In this document: one piece after another, positions 11,927 to 22,696 of the stretch
Numbering within the stretch: position 1 is the stretch's first letter
How the letters are laid out: every line of letters begins with the position of its first letter
Source of the DNA: Auanema rhodensis
Taxonomy: Eukaryota > Nematoda > Chromadorea > Rhabditida > Rhabditidae
DNA length: 64,000 nucleotides
Assembly (NCBI GenBank): GCA_964057225.1
Contig: OZ059896.1
Coordinates: forward strand, 9,672,001-9,736,000
Direction of reading: 5' to 3'
Made by a program: the position numbers and the translations under genes
Notes under the pieces: generated by a model
Databases searched by the model: none
Told to the model about the DNA's origin: nothing
What the model saw: only the letters and a program-made list of their open reading frames with translations

Positions 11927-12580
11927 TGTTGAAAGAAATAAAGAAAATAAACAATTGGACAAAGAATACCAAGTACGTACAGGAAAAATTATGTACCAAA
12001 CTGTTGGTGCAGGCATAAATAAAGCGGGAATACTCTCAATCACGAGAAACAATACTCTGCTCACGAATATAAATCAAGATACATATTTTTAATTATTTGA
12101 GGAAGCTGTAAGTACAGACCGATTATGTAGATATAACCGGACGTAGAACCCAAATGAAGAAACCAGATTTTACCACAAGAATTCTTATAAAAATATGAAA
12201 ATGGATATTCCGATAGAAATAATTCAAACAACATAAAGTTTGATAATAATCATTTACAGAATAATTTAATATCGAATTTGTAAAATGCGCAACTATACGG
12301 GAACGCGTCATTCAGAGATTCGAGCAAATGACCCGTACAACCTGAAAAAAAAACTATAAACATGTAGTTAAGAACGGGTGTGGAAAATGTTGAGCGATCA
12401 ATAAACAACTGCTATCGCAATGTCTCAAAAATATATCAAGATAAAAACGAAAACAAAGCAAATGCAGAAGAGCTGCAGTGGAAACTCAATATTTATACTA
12501 CAGCACTTGTACACGTAGATATTACACAACATTTTATGTCGTAATGGAATCTAGTTACGAAACAGGGTGACGTGTCTTAC

Positions 12581-13219
12581 CTAATTTTGGGCATATCTTA
12601 GAGTCCATTCCTTAGCTGTGCGAATGGCTTCACTCTCATTTGTTTTCCATTGTTCTGCTACATCAGTCGCCAAAGGATCCTAATTTTTTATTTATTTAAA
12701 TAATTATACTAAAACTTACTTCTGGATTAGGAGCAGAGAGAAGAGCTTGGATGGATAGAAGTACAGTTCTTATTTGAAGAGCTGGAGACCATTTATCTGA
12801 AATTGAAAGTGTTTTAAAAAAACGTTTGAAATAATTATATAAGAACCTTTAAGTATATCCAAGCAAATTCTTCCGAGTTTATCAATATTTGGATGATAAA
12901 TTTTGGTAACGAAACGCACCTAGAATATTCAAAATAATACAATGAACACTCTCTCATCTATATAAAGTTTACCTTAGGAGCTGCCATAGGATATTCCTCT
13001 GGCAAAAACAGTTCCAATTTGAAAATACCTCCAGCAAATGGAGAGTCATCAGGCCCAGTAATCATAACATGGAAATATCTCAAATCAAAACTGTAAAGAG
13101 TTATCCTGTTATGTATACCTAGCATTCTGTTCATCAGGTGAGGCAGAAATACCCGGAACTGGATCTTGCATCAAACGTTGAGTTTCCTTGATGATACGAC
13201 GTGGAAGAGAAGAAGCCAT
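12581..13219 (-). CDS. ubc-13: Ubiquitin-conjugating enzyme E2 N (UBC13)
   Basis: E2 enzyme that, with a Uev partner, builds Lys63-linked ubiquitin chains. Minus-strand exons: 13119-13219, 12973-13090, 12847-12919, 12720-12796, 12581-12679; 155 residues with every phase fitting, close to the ~152 of animal UBE2N. It opens [16 protein letters not shown], almost identical to UBE2N. Family marks follow: ARYFHV-like exon 1/2 region, [19 protein letters not shown], and the active-site segment [16 protein letters not shown], where the Cys is the thioester residue. [19 protein letters not shown] and the [20 protein letters not shown] segment match UBC13 rather than other E2 classes. The end is WTLRYAQN. 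The start is the ATG in GCCATGGC at 13219. Confidence 0.96.
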
Positions 13220-13635
13220 GGCCACCGAAGAACCCCTAATCAGAATAGAATTAAATATCTTCCTTTATCACAAAATTATTCCAAAAAAAATTCGTTCAAA
13301 CAAAAATAGTGACTCATAATCGCACAAAACTGTCTCTCCGCAGACAAATCAATAAGAGAGCGTGGAACACATACTACGATAGTTATTAGGCTTCAAACCA
13401 CGTCATAACATAAACTCTATATATCCAATTATTTTTATAAATTAATAAATTACAGATCATCACAGACAGATTGATAAACTCGTTATCATATCTAATAAAA
13501 ATGCCACATGGCGTAACCCACAATTATTAAATATGAAAAAAATATGAATTAACAATCAGAATTAGTCAACAAGAAAATTCCTAGAAAAAATCAGTATTTT
13601 AAAATTAGGATATTCATATGATTCAAGTTTATAAT

Positions 13636-14397
13636 CTAAAGCTCCTCCTTCACAAATTGAGGCTTCAGTTCTTCAATCTTCTTGATGAACTCGCTCTTTT
13701 CGGTGCAACCCTTACAGTTCTGAAATGGTACAGTTATAATTTTTTTCTATCTCTCTTATATACCTCGCCCCATTCCAAAAGAATGTTTTTGAGTTCCTTA
13801 ACTCTCATCTTCTTCAAATCAATTGTCTTCCAGTCAAGAGGTTTATCTAAACGAAGATGATTTGTTAATTTATCTCTAGTTTTAAACATAAAAAGTAGGT
13901 AAATTTAATAATATAGTAAGTACTGTTCAAAATATTGAAAAAATTTATCAAGATTCTAATAATAAAACTAACATACCGTATTTGAGTTCGCAAATTTGTT
14001 GATCCTTAGATTTTAACTTTTCGCAAACCTTGGCAGGTGGCATGGACCAAGATAAAGGTTTCTGGACATCATTCATAATAGAAGTAGCAGATTCAGGAAG
14101 AGCACCAATGTAAAAACACTAAAATATGTTTGAGTGTATTAGAAAAGAAACGAAATTGGCTTACGAATTTGTTTTCTTTCTTCACGGTCTTAGCACAGTG
14201 CTCGCGGATAGCAATTCCTATACTCTCAGGTTTTTTGGCATCTATAGCTGCCACTTTAGCCATGGCATCAGTCAATACTTTTGTACATACTGAACTGACC
14301 AACTTAAAAAAACACACAAAATATCGAACTAACCCTCGCACTGTTGAGCAGAAACGGCTGCAATCGCAGCAACTGCGAAAATGAGAAAAGTTTTCAT
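13636..14397 (-). CDS. manf-1: MANF neurotrophic/ER stress factor
   Basis: Mesencephalic astrocyte-derived neurotrophic factor, an ER-luminal/secreted protein that protects against unfolded-protein stress. Minus-strand exons: 14334-14397, 14165-14289, 13977-14118, 13764-13846, 13636-13719; 165 residues. A signal peptide ([17 protein letters not shown]) is followed by the saposin-like N-domain starting [14 protein letters not shown], then [36 protein letters not shown], and the SAP-like C-domain with [19 protein letters not shown] and the CXXC motif CKGC. The eight family cysteines appear present. The protein ends KEEL, an ER-retention variant of KDEL, as I recall for the C. elegans protein. 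The second-exon acceptor (CAGTTCAG, exon from 14289) was chosen because it restores the EVC motif in frame. Confidence 0.96.
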
Positions 14398-14962
14398 ATC
14401 TGCAAAAAAGCTGATTTTGCTAAAAATGAAAACGATCAATATCTAATCAACAAAAAAGAAAAGCTCTATAGTCTCAGTAACTTAAATAGAAGAGAACTGA
14501 ACTACTTTAGAAGCAAAATGGTTAAAATAGCGTCAGCACAAATAGTCTGACGTGTACTACTACACTAAGAGCGCGCCAGCAACCGTTAGCCCAAATAATA
14601 TGTGGTCGTCAACCTTACAAAAGTATGTCTACAATACGAGTTTCATTGTTCAAATAGGAAAAATTTTTTAATTTTACAGTATAATTAGTAATCATGCACT
14701 ATGAATAACTGAATAAGTACCAGTAGCACTGATAAAAGCAATACTATAAGACTTGAATATCTGAAGCACAAGTGGTTAACAAGGTGAAAAACAATGCAGT
14801 CATACGATAAATCCGAATATATCAAGATCTACATAAGATCAATTATTAAGAAAAGTGCTTATTGTGATAATACCCGGATTCACTGATGGAGTTAATATTA
14901 TTCCAACACATTTAAGAATATAAAAAAAGCAAAGTGAATGATAAAACGTATGGAAGACTAGC

Positions 14963-17092
14963 TTATTCAAGCTTTTTCGGGGCTGCGAAACGCCTGTGTA
15001 GTGGCACCAGAGCCCATAATAGTGTCGCTAGAAGAGGAGCAAGTGAAAAAAGTAAAATCTGTAATAAAATAGAGGTAAAAAAAGTTACTACCCGTAATAT
15101 CCAACTCACTGAAGGTATGAGCATATCAGAAATATCATCGGAACTTTCTAACTTGAATGAAGATATGGAATTTGCATTTACAATTTCCAACTTTGGTTGT
15201 TCTTTTCCCGTTTCCAAAATTTGTTTTTCCAAATCTTTGATTCGTGCTGAAAATTATAATTAAATGATTACTATTTTAAGGTAATTACTTTGTAGATCCA
15301 AATTCTCTTTCAAAACTGTTTCCATTTGCAATGTTATCGAACTGATATCCTCGACTATTTTGGTTTCCGATTCTATGAAAAGTTTAGAAGAAGTAAAAAA
15401 AAGACGTAGTTACCTGTTATTTCTTGTTTAATTTCAAAATTCTCCTCTGGTTTTGGACCTGGAGGTTCGGGGACGCTTTCTTGGGATCCGATTCCGTGAC
15501 ATTTGAGTAAATCAAAGAGATCAGATAATAAATCTTCATGACCAGCATGCTTCTCATTATGAACAGATTCTTTTACCCGTTCGATCAGAACAGGAAAAGA
15601 TTGCTCCAAAGCTAAAAAAAGACTTATAAATGTATACAAATGTTTTAAATGCCTCTTTCAACAATAGCTTCGTCTGCCAAAGCCTCTGCAGCTCTTAATT
15701 CTTCTTTAGTATTGAAGTAGTGACGTTCCATTTCCTACAACATGATGATAATTTTTGACAAGACAACAAAATGGTACCGTAATGGCATGTTTTACCAAAC
15801 TATATTCTTTCTGAACCCCATCAAAAGCTTTAATTGTCTCCAAAAGCTCACGCTCTGCGATTTGAAGCTACAAAAAAAGAAAATAAATAAGATTAAAAAT
15901 TTGCACTAACTCTCTGTCTAAGGCGACTACATTCTTCTTCAGTATTAACTAGACTTCTGTCAATGTCAGACAGCCGTAGTTCATACTCTGCTCGTTCTTC
16001 TTGAGCTCGTCTAATAACTTCCAAGTAACTATATTAAAAAACGAATATCAAACCGTAAAGCATCCTTCGCCATAGATTCAAATTTAGCTTTATCTTCAAT
16101 CAATGCTATCATTTCTTCCTTAACTTTGTCTATTGAAGGAGACTTCGTATAAACAGATAACTGGGCTTCCAAAGTTTCAATTCTGATAAATAAAATGCTT
16201 ATCAAAGTTTCATACAGACACATACCGAGACAAAAGACGGTCTTCATTTACAACTGCCTTTTGAGCTGCAGACATTAAGACTTCGGTAGAATACAAAATA
16301 TTTTCCAAGTCTCTGATTTTTTTTTGTGTAGCTTCTTCTCTGAACATGAACAATCAGTATTAGAAGAAAATGGAAAAAAAAACTTCACCTGTAAGCTGCT
16401 TCAGTAATATATTGTTGTAGTTGAAAAAGTTGATGGCTATTAATAAGAGAAGATACCACCATAGAATTTGACGAACTAGAAACATATATTTGTTAATTGT
16501 TTCTAAAGCATAAAAAGCTACCTAGAAGGACCAGATATGGTAGAAGTGTTTTCAACTAATTCTCCATCGGCATCAAATAGCTGAATCGAAGCATATATAC
16601 ACCCATGAGCAACTAGGAACATTATCATTATTCTATTACTTTATATTATTCAAAATACCTTTATTGGTGTTTTCAACTATTTCAACGCCGAATTGAACAA
16701 TATCTCTAGTAAAAATTTGTCGTGCTTCAGATTCCTCCCCTGAATTATTTAGATTAAAAAACTTTTCGACTAATAAATTACCTGTAACAGCTAATCGTTC
16801 ATTATTTACAAAGGTTCCATTACTACTTCTTGTGTCGCGAAGAAAAAATTCGCCATTTTTGTACCACATGACAGCATGGTTTCGAGATAATACCTGCAGA
16901 TTTCTTCAGTGTTAGAAATCCAAAATGAAAACTTACTTTACAATCAAAAATTCCATTATCTTTACTAGGTTTTAATCTTGCTACTGCACGACCAATTTTG
17001 AGAGGGTCTTCTTCAGAGCCAACGGCTGCTGTGCGCTCATCGAATGGGTGGCTTTTTGCGATAGGGGATAAAATAATATAGGGACCCTGCAT
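14963..17092 (-). CDS. SLMAP-like protein (FHA domain, coiled coil, tail anchor)
   Basis: Homologue of sarcolemma-associated protein, a STRIPAK-complex adaptor that binds phosphothreonine and sits on ER/nuclear or other internal membranes. Thirteen minus-strand exons run from 16937-17092 to 14963-15246; 541 residues. An FHA domain fills residues ~25-105 with the expected binding marks: KIGR (R37-like), LSRNHAVM, and [10 protein letters not shown] leucine/glutamate-rich coiled coil follows (~170-400). The last ~50 residues hold a single hydrophobic anchor ([27 protein letters not shown] region) and a short basic end, typical of a tail-anchored protein. The intron between exons 15653-15734 and 15414-15611 has a GC donor, required by frame. 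The ATG at 17092 was preferred over upstream GTG codons. First gene of the five-gene minus-strand run. Confidence 0.9.
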
Positions 17093-18214
17093 CACCACCT
17101 AACTACAATCTGAAGCAAGCAGGGATAATTATTATAAATTTAACAAAATTAAAAAAAGCAGTCTTTTTTCAACAGAACAATAAGTGATTGATAGCAAGTT
17201 GAACAAAATAAAACAAGACAAAAATTTTTGAATGAACGCCTACAACTGCGTATTTTGCGTATTAATGATGAACCCTGAGGGGTTTCCTACTTCATATGAA
17301 GAATAGCAGTATTTTCGAAACGCAGACTAGTAAATATTCCCAAAAGTAGCCAAATTTTAGGATCTCTCTCTTAGCTTTAATTGGTCGTTTTTTACTTTTT
17401 CAAATCTGAAAATCGAAAGAATAGTAAGTAAAAACGTGGAAAACAACATTATGCGAAAGAGCAAGGCTTGCAGCTATCGACATTGACTTCCTACCACCCC
17501 AATTTCCATCTTTTGCATAAAACATAGTAGAACATTTGAAGATATGCTCATTCGCGGCGAGATGTAATCGTCACAATATTGGCTTTTAGAATGAAATTAT
17601 TATCGATTCCAGATGAATCTCCTTAATTGTATTCCTTCGTTATGGTTGCACTTTTTTGCTAATTACAGAGAAAAGATTTCTTTTCAACTTTGTAAACCTG
17701 TGATGATTCAGTGGGAAACTCGTGTGTTCTCATTACATCTGCATCACTTGCAATGCTTACAATTTTTTTCATGTTGTGTGAAATAAAATATTCTTTAATA
17801 TAATTGGAAATAATAAAAAATTAATTAAGTTTTTACCATAAAATATAGTTCATATAAGTATATTTTGTTACCGTAAACAATAATCGTTAACAGATACACC
17901 GGTCAATTGAGTTGAAAGACATCAAGAAAAACCATAACTTAAAGCCTTCCACAAAAGCTGAAATTGCACAATATGTGTCTACAACGTCATGGATCATATA
18001 TCTCAAACTAATAATACTACATAACAAATACTAGATAAATATTGATAAAATAAGCTCTACAAACAAATCATCGTGAATTTAATATACAGACATTTTTCTA
18101 TGGATTCGATATATTAAAATAGTTAAGTATTAGAGTAATATTATAGAGCTATGAAAAGGGATCGGAATATTGAAATCGGTTTCGATAAAAGCTATGTTTG
18201 GAGTTCCGCTTCGT
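17093..18214. other. Intergenic, promoter side of the minus-strand run
   Basis: About 1.1 kb of AT-rich sequence upstream of the SLMAP-like gene and downstream of the astacin. A 68-codon plus-strand frame at 18151-18357 overlaps the real ShK exon of the astacin on the other strand and is a shadow. Nothing else supported. Confidence 0.5.
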
Positions 18215-20315
18215 TTATTTTGTCGGTTGGCAATGCTTACATGTTAAGGGACAATAGCTTTTCATTACGAAGAAAAAGGACGCTCGTTTACAATATTGAG
18301 CAAAATGTGGACAGTCCACAAAATGATCCATACATTCTGAAAAATAATATATTATGACTTGAAAGTGCAAAATGATCCTACTTTCTGCGTTGTCCCCGCT
18401 TGACTTTTCCTTTTTCTCCTTTGGTTTTTCTGTGGTAGAAGGGCGCGACTTATCCTTCCTTTTTGGCTTACATTGATATAATTTATTAATCTGAAAATTG
18501 CAACTTTAGTTTTCTTTTCAATGAACTCTATTTTAGAAAAGAGTCAATAATGCATGAACGAATAATCTAGAATTGAACGTTTGTCCGGTTTTCACGAATT
18601 CGTATGAAACCATTTTGTTTGTGTTTCGTATTTCCTTTTGGAACATGAAGTGCCTTAAATTGAAATAGCTGCTTTGGCGTTCAAGAGATGTTATCCGTTC
18701 AAGTTTTAAATTTTTTTATTTACCTTTATTGGAACTTGTAAAAACAACTTGCCTTTACTATATCTAAGGGAGATAAATCCGTTGCACTTCCAATGATATC
18801 AGTAAAACCTTCTTCTACTGTTTCGATCGTATTCTTCCCATTTCTCGAAAATGCTGTTGAGTCGTAATGCATTATGGAACGATAATCATATTTTTCCCCT
18901 TGAAGATCCTAAAAATGGTTTGCAAATTAGATATCGAAATAAATTCGTTAGACATACTTGAAGAGCAACAGAAATTTTATCGAACTGAGATTTCATTCCT
19001 GGCAAAATGTTTTCCCATTTGATTCTTATATGATCTTCTCTATCTACAAAACATTCAATTAATACCTTTGTAGAATACAAAACGTTTTTGATCAAAGAAC
19101 TATATCGAGAAAACAAATAAACAAACCGGCTCGACTATGCTCATGCCAGAAGCCAACAGAGTGCATGAGCTCATGAACTATGATTTCATGGAACAAGCAA
19201 CCACGTCCTAACGAAATTTCTTGCTTTCCTCCCGTTCGGCCTACTTGTGAATAGCATCTAAAAAAAAAAAAGTTCAAAAAATTAAACACTGTTTACCCGA
19301 AGCCTTTCACAATGTTCAAGTAGTCAGTCTCATCTGACCGTTTCTGGAAGCGGATGCATGTGGATTTCTTGTAGCTGGCAAATGCTTTTTCAATAGTTCG
19401 AACCTCAGATAGGGCTAAAATGTTGTTTATTGAAATAAGAAAATAATCTAAATTTTTGACGTGTCCGTTAAAATATAAAAACGAAAAGATAAACGAGAGA
19501 TAGATCAAGGATAAGAAAAGCTAACGAGAAAGCACGAGAAAACAAAAGAAAAGAAATTTGATGAGACTAATATTAGGGAACATTCAGTGCTGCGTGAGAA
19601 GTTTGAACAAATGAACTGTGTTAATAAAATTGGAAAGATTAATAGAAATTATACAACCAGACAGAAAAAATGAGACAATTAATTTTTTTTAAAGATTTCT
19701 CTCATTCTCAATAAAAACTAATTTGATTAAATTATCAATGTTATTCGCTCATCCTCTCCCTTATTTGAAACAAAATTAGAAGAATGTTAAGGTTGTACCC
19801 AAAAGTTTAAACTAAAGCAACACAATTTTTAGTAAATTAGAGATAAGATTCATATATATAAACTGAAATAATCGATTTTTTTAAAGTTTAGTGTCTCATT
19901 TTTTTGTCTATTACGGTAGGACAGATTGAAGAAAAACTTACTCACAAAATGCTGAATCCATTACATATGGTATTATACCTCCAGTCCAAGTCAGTTGTTT
20001 ATTTTTTAAAGCATTAAAGTAAACTGTGCCATCCTGAAATGGTTTTCTATTATGTAATAGCGTAACTTATAGCAACTCTTAATACCGGCTGATGTAATAA
20101 ATGTTCGTCAACCCCATCAATATCTCCTTGAAATTTACCTAAAATATAAATGTTTTACAATTAAACTGCGTTTGATCACCTGAAAATATCCATTCATGGT
20201 GCGCTTTCCTATGCTCAGTTGGCAAATATGGAGCTATTTGGCCAAGAAAGACATTATGCGGCTGTGAGTTTACAAGCTGGAGTAAAACTACCGATGAAAT
20301 AAGGAAACACAACAT
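18215..20315 (-). CDS. Astacin zinc metalloprotease with ShK tail (NAS family)
   Basis: Secreted zinc endopeptidase of the nematode astacin (NAS) group. Minus-strand exons: 20180-20315, 20086-20138, 19946-20033, 19297-19414, 19127-19257, 18958-19043, 18753-18908, 18382-18490, 18215-18336; 332 residues. It starts with a signal peptide ([17 protein letters not shown]), then a propeptide, then the catalytic domain. The full zinc site [17 protein letters not shown] is present (three His ligands, catalytic Glu), as is the Met-turn region [11 protein letters not shown] that supplies the distal Tyr. SPLDIVKINKLYQC closes the domain. A Lys/Ser/Pro-rich linker leads to a ShK domain ([15 protein letters not shown] ... 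[10 protein letters not shown]). The exon at 18753 ends in a GC donor (GCAAGT). The intron 19415-19945 is unusually long for this gene. Confidence 0.93.
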
Positions 20316-22696
20316 GCAGATATGTGCAGGAACTCAGTTTACGTATTCGAGGAGGAGGAAAGAAGAAGGTCGTGAATGATGGAAGTTCAACTTTTCTCCA
20401 ATGTTAACGGACTCTCTCCTGCAATAAACATAAATTTAAAAGTTAAAACGGTTTTATTATGTAAAGCATAAAGAAGTGATAATGGTCAAAAACGAAAGGC
20501 TAAACAGGATAACGATGTGCTTCACTTTGTTCTTTTTTTGTTTTGACAAGGTGTTTGAAGCCTAATCTCTATTAAGAACACTCGAAATTTTTGGGACATA
20601 CAAAATTGGTAGGCATCATGAATTCAAAACATCATGAACTATAAAATATGTTTAGGATCTGAACATATAGTAATTGATCGTGGACTGAAACAAAATCTAC
20701 AGCGTTGAAGAGGTGTCAATTGAAAAAGAAGCTTTCAGAAGCAAGGGAGATGAAGATGGGTGGAGAATAACTCCTTGGAGGAGAAGAAAAGACTGTGAAA
20801 TAACAGTGACACTTGAGGACAACGACATGGACTCGACAAGGAGTTATAAGTTTAAATGGGAGGTATACGAGACTTGAACTTCATCATATACGATGACTTC
20901 ATATCAGAAAATATCTGATGACGACAGAAGCAGTCATCGAAACCGTGGAGACTCGAAATACAATCGACATAAAATCTTTTCAAATGCACATGTCCTGATG
21001 GTTCGGCTTCTGGTTTTTCTCTTGCTTCTCTCATCACCTCTCAAAACATTGAGCAGTATTTCTTCCCCGCGTCGGCTCTCTCGTTGTGTTCCTTTCGTCT
21101 GACGGTTTATCGACGGTCATTCACCTAGCATTCTCGCACATTGCTCTTAGCCTATCTCATGTTCCCTCCTATCCCTGTCCTGTCGAATTTAGCAGACTTA
21201 AGGATTGCTTAGAGAGAATAGGATATCAAGAGAGGACAAGATTATAGAAAGAAGAAAGATAGACTAACTTCAATCCCAATACCCTGGGTTCCGAGATCCC
21301 CCTTTCTTTCTTTTTTGACATTTGCACTGACCGACAAATGCACAAATAGACAATTGGTTAGACAAAAAGTCTCACCGATGAGCTGTCACTTCAGTCCAAT
21401 CCTATTCTCTTTACCAACACGCTGTTCAGTCTGAGACTTGCTTGGATTCTAATATATTTAGAAAATTCTTGAATATTGATTTAGGTGGAGACCTTTTCAA
21501 GGTGTCTTAATTTCTTTTCAGGGAAACAGAAAACCGTGAAAAAAAGAAGAAAACTTTGAAGTGGAGTACGTAACAGTAAAACTCAAATACAGCATTTTCT
21601 TTGTGAATTCCCGGAATAGGGATACTGAAGTCGTGTAATGTTGGATATATAGTTTAATATTCTTTAATGTATAAGATGCTGGATAGTATATGTACCAAAA
21701 CCGGGTCTATATACATACATATGTTTTTGCTCAAGCTGGATTTTATTGTAAATAGTCCTAAAGTTTCTATCCAGTCTAGCATTTCTGAATATCAGCTCTT
21801 CATGAAAAAATTGAAGAACTTCTATTCAAACCAAGAATCAAAAAGGGATTTTATTCGACTGGTTTATTATTTTTTTTAGTTATTTTATTATACATTTTTA
21901 AGCTGATTGATATTTTAATTTTAACTTAAAGATGTGAAAGATCGTCGAAAGATCTACAAAAAACAAACATTGTATAAATGACAGATGTAAATAGAAATTC
22001 AAATAAACTGGAATTTGAATCTTTAGAATAAAGTTGTATGAAAAACAAATTTTTTTTATCTTCTGTAAAAGGAGTTAGAGGTAATAGGGGAAACATAAAG
22101 GTTTAAGAATACAAGAAAATATTGGAAGCTATGAAGGTTTGAGCAAAGGTCTTATATCTCATTCGTAAAGATGTAGTAAACATATTTACTTTTTATAAGG
22201 ACAAACAACGGTAATAGTAGTGATCAGAAGATGACAAAACTTTTTTACTTCACGGGATTCTAATAATACTAAATGTTCTTATGGGGGCCAAATTTGCAAT
22301 AAATAAAATGATTTATTCATCTTTATAACTAGTAGATTTTAGGATTTATCTTATCTTATATAAGACCATTATAATTATGTTTCTACATTTACATTAAATC
22401 AATGATCTTCCATTATACAATCGTTGTTAGAAATACATATATGGAAAAATTGAGGGCCTTGGTGGTATACATAGTGGTCACTAATACATGGTCAATCAAA
22501 GGATTATCAGCCATGGAAACGCGAAAGGTTCAAGCCAACAACGGATATACTGCCCTACCATCACATAACATTACACATAGATCTGACACTACATGTGGTT
22601 AATACCCACTATGTTAATGTTTTATCTATGCACCATAATATTTCTTTTTTTTTCATAATGAAATTGGAAAATAATCAAATAATATTATATATTTAG
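20316..22696. other. Intergenic, with two weak coding candidates
   Basis: About 2.4 kb between the divergent astacin and the plus-strand proline-rich gene. Composition is less AT-rich around 20690-21400 than in other gaps. Two open frames are worth noting: 20689-20877 (no ATG, coding-like residue mix, see findings) and 22441-22602 (separate entry). Otherwise no gene supported. Confidence 0.45.
22441..22602 (+). CDS. Possible small secreted peptide, weak
   Basis: A 53-codon frame from the ATG at 22441 to a TAA at 22600. The first ~24 residues could be a signal peptide (MEKLRALVVYIVVTNTW...GLSA), followed by a short polar tail with few hydrophobic residues. No family recognised and no splice evidence. 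It stands 95 bp before the next gene, so it could instead be part of that gene's promoter by chance. Confidence 0.22.
   Translation: MEKLRALVVYIVVTNTWSIKGLSAMETRKVQANNGYTALPSHNITHRSDTTCG

Noticed and set aside
11691-12092. Overlapping frames of 60-120 codons around the BAP31 first exon
   Set aside because: They extend the true exon into intron/promoter sequence and the GA repeat; the BAP31 model with ATG at 11794 explains the coding part.
20893-21102. Plus-strand frame with basic start and hydrophobic centre
   Set aside because: No start context, no splice sites, and an equally long frame on the other strand; no family resemblance.
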